The notes under the pieces are model-generated. The model did no database searches. It saw nothing but the letters and a program-made list of their open reading frames with translations, and had not been told where the DNA came from. The translations under genes and the position numbers were made by a program. Shown here piece after piece: positions 24,493-32,329 of a stretch of DNA of 64,000 nt; the stretch's first letter is position 1; each line of letters starts with the position of its first letter. Origin of the DNA: an uncultured Bacteroidales bacterium (GTDB lineage: Bacteria; Bacteroidota; Bacteroidia; Bacteroidales; Paludibacteraceae); NCBI GenBank assembly GCA_946187695.1, contig CAMHSB010000004.1:1-64000 (forward strand), read 5' to 3'.

Positions 24493-25683
24493 TTATACCA
24501 ATGCAGCGGTATCGGATGCGATCATCAACTCTTCGTCGGTCGGGATGAGGCAAACGGTTACTTTCGAACCCGGTTTGGAGATGATACGCTCTTCGCCACG
24601 TACGTTGTTGGCTTGCTCGTCCAGCTCGATACCGAGGAAGCTCAGACCCTTCATGATCTCTGCGCGGATATACGGATCGTTCTCGCCAATGCCGGCGGTG
24701 AAGACGAGGATGTCAATACCGTTCATAGCTGCGGCATATGCACCGATATATTTCTTTACGCGATAGATGAACATCTTGCGCGCCAGGTCGGCACGTTTGT
24801 TACCTTCCTTGATGGCCGCCTCGATATCGCGGCAATCACTCGATACACCCGATACGCCGAGCAGACCGGATTTCTTGTTCACCAGGTTGTTGAACGCTGC
24901 GGTGTCGAGATGCTCCTTATCCATGATGAAGGTTGCTGCACCGAGGTCGAGGTCGCCGGAACGGGTACCCATTACCAGACCTTCAACCGGAGTCAGACCC
25001 ATCGAGGTATCTACACTCTTGCCGTCCATAACAGCCGTACAGCTGCCGCCGCCGCCGATGTGGGCGGTAACGATCTTCTTGCCCTTCAGATCCACACCGA
25101 GGAACTCGCATACGCGTGCCGATACATAGCGGTGGCTGGTGCCGTGGAAACCGTAACGACGGATCGCGTATTTTTCATATAACTCATAAGGAAGCGCGTA
25201 CATGTACGCGTAATCAGGCATCGTCTGATGGAAAGCGGTGTCGAACACAGCTACCTGCGGAACGCCCGGGAGGATCTTCTCAATAGCATCGATACCCTTC
25301 AGGTTAGCAGGGTTGTGTAGCGGAGCCAACTCAACGCACTTAATGATCATCTCTTTCACCTCAGGGGTGATCAATACCGACTTGTTGAATTTCTCACCGC
25401 CATGGACAACGCGGTGACCAACGGCGTTGATTTCTTTGAGGTCCTTGATGCAACCGATCTCCGGGTCCACCAGTTTCTCAAGAATAAGCTCGATACCTAC
25501 GGTATGTTCCGGCATCGATTTCTCGAACTTCACTTTCTCGCCGTTCGGCAGTTTGACCAAAAGGAAAGAGTCGGGCAGACCGATCTTCTCGATACCGCCT
25601 TGTGCCATTACAGACTTGCTCTCCATCTCAAAGAGCTTGTATTTGATACTGCTACTTCCGCAGTTCAATACTAATATCTTCAT
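24493..25683 (-). CDS. ackA: acetate kinase
   Basis: This 396-residue acetate kinase makes ATP and acetate from acetyl phosphate. It starts MKILVLNCGSSSIKYKLFE and contains AVGHRVVHGGEKF, VFDTAFHQTMPDYAYMYALP, YGFHGTSHRYVS, AHIGGGGSC and the late VFTAGIGEND. It lies 62 bases after pta, in the classic fermentative acetate pair. The short gap carries several copies of AAATG-type repeats but no promoter that I can see. Confidence 0.97.
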   Translation of the reverse strand: MKILVLNCGSSSIKYKLFEMESKSVMAQGGIEKIGLPDSFLLVKLPNGEKVKFEKSMPEHTVGIELILEKLVDPEIGCIKDLKEINAVGHRVVHGGEKFNKSVLITPEVKEMIIKCVELAPLHNPANLKGIDAIEKILPGVPQVAVFDTAFHQTMPDYAYMYALPYELYEKYAIRRYGFHGTSHRYVSARVCEFLGVDLKGKKIVTAHIGGGGSCTAVMDGKSVDTSMGLTPVEGLVMGTRSGDLDLGAATFIMDKEHLDTAAFNNLVNKKSGLLGVSGVSSDCRDIEAAIKEGNKRADLARKMFIYRVKKYIGAYAAAMNGIDILVFTAGIGENDPYIRAEIMKGLSFLGIELDEQANNVRGEERIISKPGSKVTVCLIPTDEELMIASDTAALV

Positions 25684-25745
25684 AAATGTCTAAATGCTTT
25701 AAATGATTCAATAAATGACCAAATGGTAAATGCCCAAATGGTAAA

Positions 25746-26744
25746 TTACTTTATCGCTTGGTTGGCTGTGATTACTACCATTTGCACGATGTCTTGTACC
25801 TTGCATCCGCGGCTCAGGTCGTTCACCGGAGCGGCGATACCTTGAAGGATCGGACCTACGGCATCTGCGCCGCTGAAACGCTCTACAAGCTTGTAACCGA
25901 TGTTACCTGCTTGGAGATCCGGGAAAACGAGCACGTTCGCTTTGCCGGCTACCGGACTACCCGGAGCCTTGGTCTTTGCAACGCTCTCTACCAATGCCGC
26001 ATCGGCCTGGAGTTCACCGTCCAACTGCAGCTCCGGAGCCATCTCTTTCGCCAGCTTGGTGGCCTCTGCTACCTTGTCTACCAGTTCGTGTTTGGCACTG
26101 CCCTTGGTCGAGAAGGAGAGCATCGCTACGCGCGGCTCGATACCGGCAATAGCGCGTGCTGTCTCGGCGGTGGAGATAGCGATCTCAGCGAGTTGCTTAG
26201 CGTCCGGGTTGGGGTTCACGGCGCAGTCTGCAAACAGCAGGAAACCGTTCTCACCGAGGTGCTTGGCCGGCGTGAACATAAGGAACGCACCGCTGACGAT
26301 TGAGCATCCGGGTTTGGTCTTCAGTATCTGGAAAGCCGGACGAATGGTGTCAGCCGTCGTACCACGTGCACCTGCCAACTCGCCGTCTGCATCGCCTGCC
26401 TTGATCATCAGGCATCCGAGGTAGAGCGGGTCTTGCGCCTTCTTGGCGGCTTCCTCTTCGGTCATACCCTTCGCTTTGCGAAGCTCAAAGAGCAGGTTGG
26501 CATACTCGGGCATCTTCGGATCGTGGATCGGATCAACGATCTTAGCCTCCTTGATGTACTCATAACCATTCTCGGCTGCCATGGAACGGATCTTGTCCGG
26601 GTCACCAATCAAAATAAGCTGCGCAATCTTGTCTTTGAGCAAGAGGTTAGCAGCTTCCAGGGTACGCGGTTCATCGCCTTCCGGCAATACAATGCGCTGC
26701 GGGTTTGCCTTCGCACGCGCGATCATTTGTTGTAAAATGTCCAT
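25746..26744 (-). CDS. pta: phosphate acetyltransferase
   Basis: This 332-residue short-form Pta converts acetyl-CoA and phosphate to acetyl phosphate. Recognisable stretches are IVLPEGDEPRTLEAA, the ADGELAGARGTTADTIRPA region, GENGFLLFADCAVNPNP, and VLVFPDLQAGNIGYKLVER at the C-terminus. It is the first gene of the leftward pta-ackA unit. Its promoter at 26784-26815 stands back to back with that of the OmpA gene. Confidence 0.97.
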   Translation of the reverse strand: MDILQQMIARAKANPQRIVLPEGDEPRTLEAANLLLKDKIAQLILIGDPDKIRSMAAENGYEYIKEAKIVDPIHDPKMPEYANLLFELRKAKGMTEEEAAKKAQDPLYLGCLMIKAGDADGELAGARGTTADTIRPAFQILKTKPGCSIVSGAFLMFTPAKHLGENGFLLFADCAVNPNPDAKQLAEIAISTAETARAIAGIEPRVAMLSFSTKGSAKHELVDKVAEATKLAKEMAPELQLDGELQADAALVESVAKTKAPGSPVAGKANVLVFPDLQAGNIGYKLVERFSGADAVGPILQGIAAPVNDLSRGCKVQDIVQMVVITANQAIK

Positions 26745-26783
26745 ACTATATTAGAATTTAATTATGTGCTTTCAAATCGGGTA

Positions 26784-26815
26784 CAAAGATACAAAATAAT
26801 TTCCATATATGCAAC
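26784..26815 (-). promoter_or_regulatory. promoter of pta
   Basis: Minus-strand GTTG (26815-26812), 20 bases, TATCTTTG (26791-26784). The spacer begins CATATATG. Confidence 0.8.
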
Positions 26816-26850
26816 AGATAGAATAAAAAAGATATTTTTTTTCAAAAAAA

Positions 26851-26882
26851 TTTGGCTATATCAAAAAAAAGTAGTATCTTTG
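26851..26882 (+). promoter_or_regulatory. promoter of the OmpA/LysM gene
   Basis: TTTG (26851-26854), 20 bases, TATCTTTG (26875-26882), 20 bases before the ATG. Confidence 0.85.
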
Positions 26883-26902
26883 CACGCTGATTTTTTGAGA
26901 AT

Positions 26903-28549
26903 ATGAAGAAAAGTCTATTTGTACTGTCAGTTCTGTGCTTCTCTGCGACCCTTATGGCGCAGGAGTATTTGGAGTTGCCTGCCTATTCGTCTAATACGGA
27001 TAATCAGGAGCAATCGGAGGATCTTAAGGGTATTCACCCGTACAAACCGACGAGTGACGACGTATCCTTGCGTTATGCGCACTGGTCGATTATCCCGCAT
27101 GTGGGATTCAATGTGTTCGACGGTGATTTCCGTTCGGAGATGAAGCATGCCATCTCGTATCCCACCGCGGGTCTCGCGTTTGAGTATTCTTTTACGCCGG
27201 AATGGAGCATAGGCTTGCAGTATATGTTCGATTGGTACCGTGTTACCGGTAAACCGGGCGGCAGAAACGCGGAATACTTGCTCGATGGTATGATGCATAA
27301 GGCAGGTGTGTATTTGTCGCTGGACCTGATCAACCTTTTCTTCCCCAGATGGGAGCACAAGCTGGTCGGTATTCAGCCTATACTCGGCGGTGGATACTCG
27401 TGGTATAAAAACAGCACGATGTTCTATGATGCGGACCGTCCGAACACCGCGGATGCAACGCCGAAGTCGATGGACAAATATGCGGGCGTGATGTACTTCA
27501 ATGCCGGTATCAATCTGGAGTTCAACCTCAACCGTACGCTCGCGTTGGGCCTCCGCGCAACTTATGACTATTTCATCAACGATTATATCGATGGCCGTGG
27601 TTATGCTACGGAGAGAGCTTTGGCTTCAAAGAATAATGATGGTATGGTGGATGTGACGCTCAACCTGCGTATCAAACTGCAGGCAGTGCCCGAGTCGCAC
27701 GTGCGTAACTTCAATAATGAGCAGGAGTTTGAGAAACGTTACGGCGAACCGATGTGTGTTCATGATACGGTTATTATCCGTCATGATTCGATCATCATCC
27801 GTGAGGAGCATAGCGTAGAGAAGATGGTCGAGCGCCAGCTGCAAGTCAAGGAGCAAGATCGAATATACTACATCTATTTCGCAAACAACAAGTCCAATTT
27901 GGATGAGAAGGCTTTGATCACCATCCAACAGGTGGCTGACCGCTTGACAGAGGATACGACGCTCTATGCTGTAGTAACCGGTTATTGCGACAATACGGGT
28001 TCGGCATCGCTCAACTACGCTTTGGGTGACAAACGTGCTGAAAACGTAATCGACGAATTGGCTGCAGAGCACGCTATCGATACGGCGCATATGTATGCGA
28101 TGGGTATGGGTAAGCTGGTGGGTCACCGCAGCCAGGCTGCATACGGACCGAACCGCCGTGCCGCTATCCGTCTGGTCGACAAGGCTACGTTCGAGCGCAT
28201 GAAGGGTAACCTGCAGGAGAGCAAAGAGAACCGCGTTATCGACGAGCCGGTAAAGACCGTTCCGTTAGAGGAGAGTGCTCGTCCGCAGAAGGTGAACCAG
28301 TATAAGCAGCGTGCAGGCGAAACGGTAGTTGTCGATAAATCGACTACGCTGTCCAAGTTGGCCCGTAAGTATTATAACAACACCTATTGCTGGGTATATA
28401 TCTACATCGCTAATAAGGAAAAGATCTCGAATCCGAATGCTTTGGTTGCCGGTACGAAACTGGCTATCCCGGAATTGACGCAGAAAGAGATGCAGATTAC
28501 CAAAGACCAGAGTCTGGTGCTTTTCAGCAACGCGCGTCAAGGTAAATAA
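26903..28549 (+). CDS. OmpA-family outer-membrane protein with LysM domain
   Basis: This 548-residue protein has a signal peptide (MKKSLFVLSVLCFSATLMAQ). Residues about 50-260 form an N-terminal barrel of amphipathic strands (AFEYSFTPEWSIGLQYMFDWY, LALGLRATYDYF). The OmpA peptidoglycan-binding domain covers about 315-435 (IYYIYFANNKSNLDEKA, VVTGYCDNTGSASLNYALGDKRAENV, YGPNRRAAIRLV). A C-terminal LysM domain follows at about 475-535 (STTLSKLARKYYNN). It would tie the outer membrane to the cell wall with two peptidoglycan contacts. It has its own strong promoter, and a tRNA lies just downstream. Confidence 0.9.
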   Translation: MKKSLFVLSVLCFSATLMAQEYLELPAYSSNTDNQEQSEDLKGIHPYKPTSDDVSLRYAHWSIIPHVGFNVFDGDFRSEMKHAISYPTAGLAFEYSFTPEWSIGLQYMFDWYRVTGKPGGRNAEYLLDGMMHKAGVYLSLDLINLFFPRWEHKLVGIQPILGGGYSWYKNSTMFYDADRPNTADATPKSMDKYAGVMYFNAGINLEFNLNRTLALGLRATYDYFINDYIDGRGYATERALASKNNDGMVDVTLNLRIKLQAVPESHVRNFNNEQEFEKRYGEPMCVHDTVIIRHDSIIIREEHSVEKMVERQLQVKEQDRIYYIYFANNKSNLDEKALITIQQVADRLTEDTTLYAVVTGYCDNTGSASLNYALGDKRAENVIDELAAEHAIDTAHMYAMGMGKLVGHRSQAAYGPNRRAAIRLVDKATFERMKGNLQESKENRVIDEPVKTVPLEESARPQKVNQYKQRAGETVVVDKSTTLSKLARKYYNNTYCWVYIYIANKEKISNPNALVAGTKLAIPELTQKEMQITKDQSLVLFSNARQGK

Positions 28550-28558
28550 CAAAAAGAT

Positions 28559-28633
28559 GGTCCTATAGCTCAGTTGGTTAGTAGCACCTGACTCATAATC
28601 AGGGGGTCCTTGGTTCAAGCCCAAGTGGGACCA
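28559..28633 (+). tRNA. tRNA with CAU anticodon (Met or Ile2)
   Basis: The acceptor stem GGTCCTA/TGGGACC is fully paired (one G-U). The anticodon stem CCTGA/TCAGG encloses CTCATAA, and the T stem CTTGG/CCAAG encloses TTCAAGC. CCA is not encoded. The D arm reads GCTC...GTAGC, one base longer than the usual GAGC, so one T is bulged or the stem is only three pairs. Elongator Met and lysidine-modified Ile2 cannot be separated by eye. Confidence 0.93.
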
Positions 28634-28636
28634 CAT

Positions 28637-28674
28637 ACAGGAGGATAGTCCCGCGACTGTTCTCCTGTGTTTTT
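28637..28674 (+). terminator. terminator after the tRNA
   Basis: ACAGGAG/CTCCTGT stem with an inner AGTC/GACT pairing, followed by GTTTTT. It ends six bases before the next ATG. Confidence 0.75.
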
Positions 28675-28679
28675 AAAGA

Positions 28680-29705
28680 ATGAAACGCTTTTGGTACATA
28701 TTGCTTTTATTGGTTTTCGTGGCGGGCGAAATGGGTTGTTATGCCATGACGCCGGCGCAGAAACGTGCGAAGGCGAAAGCCAAGATGGAGCGCAAGAAAG
28801 AAGCGCAACGGCGGAAGGCTAAACGCAAACGTATCAAAGAAGGAAAGCCCTTGCTCTATGTTTATTCGTTTGATTTGCGCTCGGGCGAACCACTCCCGGC
28901 TACGCACATCACCGTGCAGGATGTCAATGCCCGCCCGACGAAGAAACCGAAAGTGAGCAAGCCGACCGATATGAAAAAAGCACGCGTGCAACGCAGCTTG
29001 CCCCATGGGCAATACTGGGCGGCTGCTGCCAAGACCGGTTATTTCGCATCAGATACCGTTCGGTTTAATCACAAGGAAGATGAGGATACCGTGAAGTTGT
29101 ATCTCTATCCGGAGACGCGATTGACCTTCACGGTGACCGACTCCCTGACCGGACGCGCGGTAGCCGCTAATGTGATTGTTCGCAATCATGAGAAAAAGCG
29201 GGTCATGCAGACTACTTCAGACAGTTTGCATGCCGTATTGGCCGTCTTGTTGGATGACCGCATTCCGTTCTATACCATCGATGCAACTTCTCCGCATTAT
29301 TTCCCGTTCCGCGATACGATCAGTGACCCGACGCAGTTCGCAGGAGTGATCATGTCGCCGCGCGAGGTGAAGTCTTTCGTGCTTCGTAATATCTATTTTG
29401 CTACCGGCAAGACCCGTATTCTGGATTCGTCCGAACCGGCTTTGAACGAGTTGTATCAGTTCCTGGTTTCCCGTCCCAGCCAGCGTATCCGGATTGTCGG
29501 ACATACGGATGATATCGGCTCCGACCGGTCTAATCAAGTCTTGTCGGAAGGTCGCTGCAAAGAGGTGAAACAGGCGATGGCGGATCGCGGAGTGGATCCG
29601 AAGCGGATTGAGATTGAGGGACGTGGGGAGCGCGATCCGATTGTTCCGAATGACGATGAAGCGCATCGGCAGATGAACCGACGCGTGGAAATCGTCTTAC
29701 TCTAA
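28680..29705 (+). CDS. OmpA-family envelope protein
   Basis: This 341-residue protein has a hydrophobic N-terminus (MKRFWYILLLLVFVAGEMG) and a Cys that does not form a standard lipobox. Next comes a very basic Lys/Arg/Ala stretch (about residues 23-60), two carboxypeptidase-regulatory-like beta domains (about 60-110 and 138-200), and a C-terminal OmpA domain (LRNIYFATGKTRILDSSEPAL, RIVGHTDDIGSDRSNQVLSEGR, NRRVEIVLL). It likely binds peptidoglycan at the outer membrane. It follows the tRNA terminator closely and I see no promoter of its own, so readthrough may supply it. Confidence 0.85.
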   Translation: MKRFWYILLLLVFVAGEMGCYAMTPAQKRAKAKAKMERKKEAQRRKAKRKRIKEGKPLLYVYSFDLRSGEPLPATHITVQDVNARPTKKPKVSKPTDMKKARVQRSLPHGQYWAAAAKTGYFASDTVRFNHKEDEDTVKLYLYPETRLTFTVTDSLTGRAVAANVIVRNHEKKRVMQTTSDSLHAVLAVLLDDRIPFYTIDATSPHYFPFRDTISDPTQFAGVIMSPREVKSFVLRNIYFATGKTRILDSSEPALNELYQFLVSRPSQRIRIVGHTDDIGSDRSNQVLSEGRCKEVKQAMADRGVDPKRIEIEGRGERDPIVPNDDEAHRQMNRRVEIVLL

Positions 29706-29721
29706 TGGGAAAACAAAACGG

Positions 29722-30216
29722 TTACCATTTGGCAACCGTGTCGTTGTAGATATTCTCCGCAATTTCCGTAATGATAATGTTACACAGCTCGTCCTGCACA
29801 TCTGTCAGCAGGCGGCTGGCATCGAAGGTTTGATAGGCCGTATAGACCTTGTCAAACGACTCTTCCGGATTGACGTTATTGGTGAAATGAACTTGCACGC
29901 GAATGGTCAGTTTGCTCTCTGAAGCATAACTGTTGGCGGCAATAGCACCTTGCGTAATATCGTATCCGATAATCTCTCCTTCCAACTCGAGGTCACCGCC
30001 TTTACGCAGAATCTGTAGTCTTGTCTGCCGCTGGTACAGCTCGCGAATCTGTTCGGTGAGCGCGTTGCTCAGCGTGGGGTTAACCATGGCGGCGTTGTTC
30101 GGAAAGTCCGCTACGGAGATGGAGTGCGTGGTCTGGTAGTTGATGTTGGCACCGTTGAACTTAAAACTGATGGAGCAACCGCTCAACATAATACAGATGA
30201 GAAGCAAGCAACTCAA
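29722..30216 (-). other. lptE: LptE-like lipoprotein module, possible internal start
   Basis: This is the C-terminal 164 codons of the fused ORF. From the TTG at 30216 it would read LSCLLLICIMLSGCSISFKF, with a lipobox and a mature domain (SISFKFNGANINY...) like Bacteroidota LptE, the outer-membrane lipoprotein that plugs LptD and inserts LPS. The preceding RKIKEYG would supply the positive N-region if initiation were further upstream. No ATG is available in frame before the lipobox except the Met within it. Separate translation is an inference. Confidence 0.65.
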
Positions 30217-31380
30217 TCCATATTCTTTGATTTTGCGGTAAAGTGTTCGTTCGGACAGCCCGACCTTCTCAGCGGCTACTTTACGGTTGCCTTGCGACAA
30301 CTCGAGGGCACGCTTGATCCGTTCTTTTTCTCCTTCATCGATACGGAGCGAATCCTCTTCGAGAGGCAGGATCTCTTCTAGATCACGCTTCGGGATTTCG
30401 ATAGCGGGCGCTTTTTCGAGATCACGTGATGACGTGATGACGTGATCACGATTAGTTTCCATAAGTGCCTTCAGTTCCTCCAGCTCCTTGCGATTCTGCA
30501 TCACCATGTTGTAGAGGATGCCGATCTCGTGCGAGTAGTCTTTTCCTGACTCTTTCGAAGGGTTGCGAAGAACAATCTCCTGTCGGTTTTCTTCTGCGGG
30601 CAGGTATTTGCGGAGCGTCTCGGCATTGATCTGGTGGTCCAGTTCAATGATAGAAATCTGCTCGGCGAGATTCTTGAGCTGACGTATGTTGCCGCGCCAG
30701 TATGAGTTCTGCAGCAACTGGATCGCTTCTTCGTTGAGTGAGAGCGGCGGCATCTGGTAGCGGTTGCAGAAATCCACGGCGAACTTACGGAACAGCAGAG
30801 GGATATCTTCTTTGCGCTCCCGCAGTGCGGGGACGCGTATCTCTACCGTATTGAGACGATAATAGAGGTCTTCTCGGAAACGTCCGTCATCGATGGCCTG
30901 CCGCATATTGAGGTTGGTGGCGGCCACCACGCGTACGTTCGTCTTGCGCACTTGACTCGAACCCATACGCAGGTACTCACCCGTTTCCAACACGCGCAGC
31001 AGACGCACCTGCGTCTGAAGCGGCAGTTCACCTACTTCATCCAGGAAGAGTGTACCGCCATCGGCGATCTCGAAATAGCCTTTGTGCTCCGATTTGGCGT
31101 CCGTAAAGGCTCCTTTCTCATGACCGAAAAGTTCGGAATCGATGGTCCCTTCAGGGATAGCACCGCAGTTGACGGCGAAATACGGACCGTGCTTGCGGGC
31201 CGAGTATGCGTGGATGATTTTCGGGAAATGCTCCTTGCCCACACCGGATTCTCCGGTGATGAGCACGCTAAGGTCGGTGCGCGCCACCTGCACCGCTACC
31301 TCGATATTTCTGTTGAGCAGCGGACACTGACCGATGATGCCAAAGCGCTGCTTGATGGCTAATAATTCCTGTTGTGTCAT
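29722..31380 (-). CDS. sigma-54 enhancer-binding protein read in frame into LptE
   Basis: Residues 1-250 are an AAA+ sigma-54 activator with no receiver domain: Walker A GESGVGKE (43-50), GAFTDA at 90-95 in place of GAFTGA, Walker B GGTLFLDEVGE (108-118), and the arginine region FREDLYYRLN. A Fis-type helix-turn-helix lies at about 358-387 (NRKVAAEKVGLSERTLYRKIKEYG). Without any stop the frame then runs into a lipoprotein signal (LLLICIMLSGC, lipobox at 399-402) and an LptE domain. These are normally two adjacent genes in Bacteroidota. Here they form one ORF of 552 codons. Confidence 0.9.
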   Translation of the reverse strand: MTQQELLAIKQRFGIIGQCPLLNRNIEVAVQVARTDLSVLITGESGVGKEHFPKIIHAYSARKHGPYFAVNCGAIPEGTIDSELFGHEKGAFTDAKSEHKGYFEIADGGTLFLDEVGELPLQTQVRLLRVLETGEYLRMGSSQVRKTNVRVVAATNLNMRQAIDDGRFREDLYYRLNTVEIRVPALRERKEDIPLLFRKFAVDFCNRYQMPPLSLNEEAIQLLQNSYWRGNIRQLKNLAEQISIIELDHQINAETLRKYLPAEENRQEIVLRNPSKESGKDYSHEIGILYNMVMQNRKELEELKALMETNRDHVITSSRDLEKAPAIEIPKRDLEEILPLEEDSLRIDEGEKERIKRALELSQGNRKVAAEKVGLSERTLYRKIKEYGLSCLLLICIMLSGCSISFKFNGANINYQTTHSISVADFPNNAAMVNPTLSNALTEQIRELYQRQTRLQILRKGGDLELEGEIIGYDITQGAIAANSYASESKLTIRVQVHFTNNVNPEESFDKVYTAYQTFDASRLLTDVQDELCNIIITEIAENIYNDTVAKW

Positions 31381-31403
31381 ACAAAACCTGACAAAATGTT
31401 ATG

Positions 31404-31435
31404 CAAAAGTACTACAAAATTTGCATATATGCAAA
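31404..31435 (-). promoter_or_regulatory. promoter of the sigma-54 activator/lptE gene
   Basis: Minus-strand TTTG (31435-31432), 20 bases, TACTTTTG (31411-31404). The -33 box is one arm of TTTGCATATATGCAAA (31420-31435), as at 16145. Confidence 0.85.
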
Positions 31436-31460
31436 TAAATTGATAAAAAAAGTGTATTAT

Positions 31461-31492
31461 CTTGCGTATGTCAAATATTTTTCGTAATTTTG
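31461..31492 (+). promoter_or_regulatory. promoter of the polysaccharide export operon
   Basis: CTTG (31461-31464), 20 bases, TAATTTTG (31485-31492), 31 bases before the ATG. Confidence 0.8.
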
Positions 31493-31523
31493 CACGCTAT
31501 TTTGGATATAAAGGACTAAAGCT

Positions 31524-32324
31524 ATGCATAAATCAATTAGAATCTTTGCGTTGATACTGGTTGCCTTTTCGGCAGCAAGTTGTGTGACGCAGAAGAAGAT
31601 GACGTATCTGCAAGATGCCCAACCGTCGAAGGAAGATTCGATTAACGCGCACTTTGAGGCGCAGAGTGAAACGGTCATCCGTTGCGGTGACGCATTGACG
31701 ATTTTTGTCTCTGCGTTGGACAAAGAGGCAGTAGCACCGTATAACCTGCCGGCTGTGGCTTTCACGGCTCCGGGTTCGACGCAAGTGCAGACGACGCCGA
31801 TGTTGCAGTATTTTATTGTGGACGATAAGGGAGATGTGGAGTTACCGGTGTTGGGGCAAGTACATGTGGCAGGTCTCAGACGTCCGGAAGTGGAGCAGAA
31901 AGTGAAAGAGTTATTGTCCGAGCAGGTGCTTAATCCGATTGTTCAGGTCAACCTGATAGGTGCCAAAGTGTCCATCATGGGTGAGGTCAATCACCCCATG
32001 CAGGTGTCGCTGGGACGTGGTCGTCTGACGATTCTGGAGGCATTGGCAGCTGCCGGTGATCTGACGCCTTACGGCCGCCGCGACAACGTGCTCATCACCC
32101 GCGAGGTGGAGGGTAAGATACAAATGGCGCGTGTGGATCTGCGTAGTGCAGACTTGATTACCTCGCCCTATTATTTCCTTCAACAGAACGATGTGGTGTA
32201 CGTCTCGCCGAACCAGGTGCGCGTAGTGAACAGTGCCAATACGGGCCTGTGGTTGAGTACGGTATCGACGCTCGCCAGCGCTGCGACCGTTATTGTGACA
32301 GTAATTAATGCAACGAGAAAATAA
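31524..32324 (+). CDS. polysaccharide export lipoprotein (Wza-like)
   Basis: This 266-residue protein starts with a lipoprotein signal (LILVAFSAASCVTQKK). The polysaccharide biosynthesis/export domain follows (YFIVDDKGDVELPVLGQVHVAGL), then an SLBB-type domain (VSIMGEVNHPMQVSLGRGRLTILEALAAAGDL) and a C-terminal hydrophobic helix (LWLSTVSTLASAATVIVTVINAT). Wza-type proteins form the outer-membrane channel for capsule or exopolysaccharide. It lies five bases before the Wzc-like gene and shares a promoter with it. No glycosyltransferases are nearby, so the pair stands apart from any biosynthesis cluster in this window. Confidence 0.92.
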   Translation: MHKSIRIFALILVAFSAASCVTQKKMTYLQDAQPSKEDSINAHFEAQSETVIRCGDALTIFVSALDKEAVAPYNLPAVAFTAPGSTQVQTTPMLQYFIVDDKGDVELPVLGQVHVAGLRRPEVEQKVKELLSEQVLNPIVQVNLIGAKVSIMGEVNHPMQVSLGRGRLTILEALAAAGDLTPYGRRDNVLITREVEGKIQMARVDLRSADLITSPYYFLQQNDVVYVSPNQVRVVNSANTGLWLSTVSTLASAATVIVTVINATRK

Positions 32325-32329
32325 TTATC

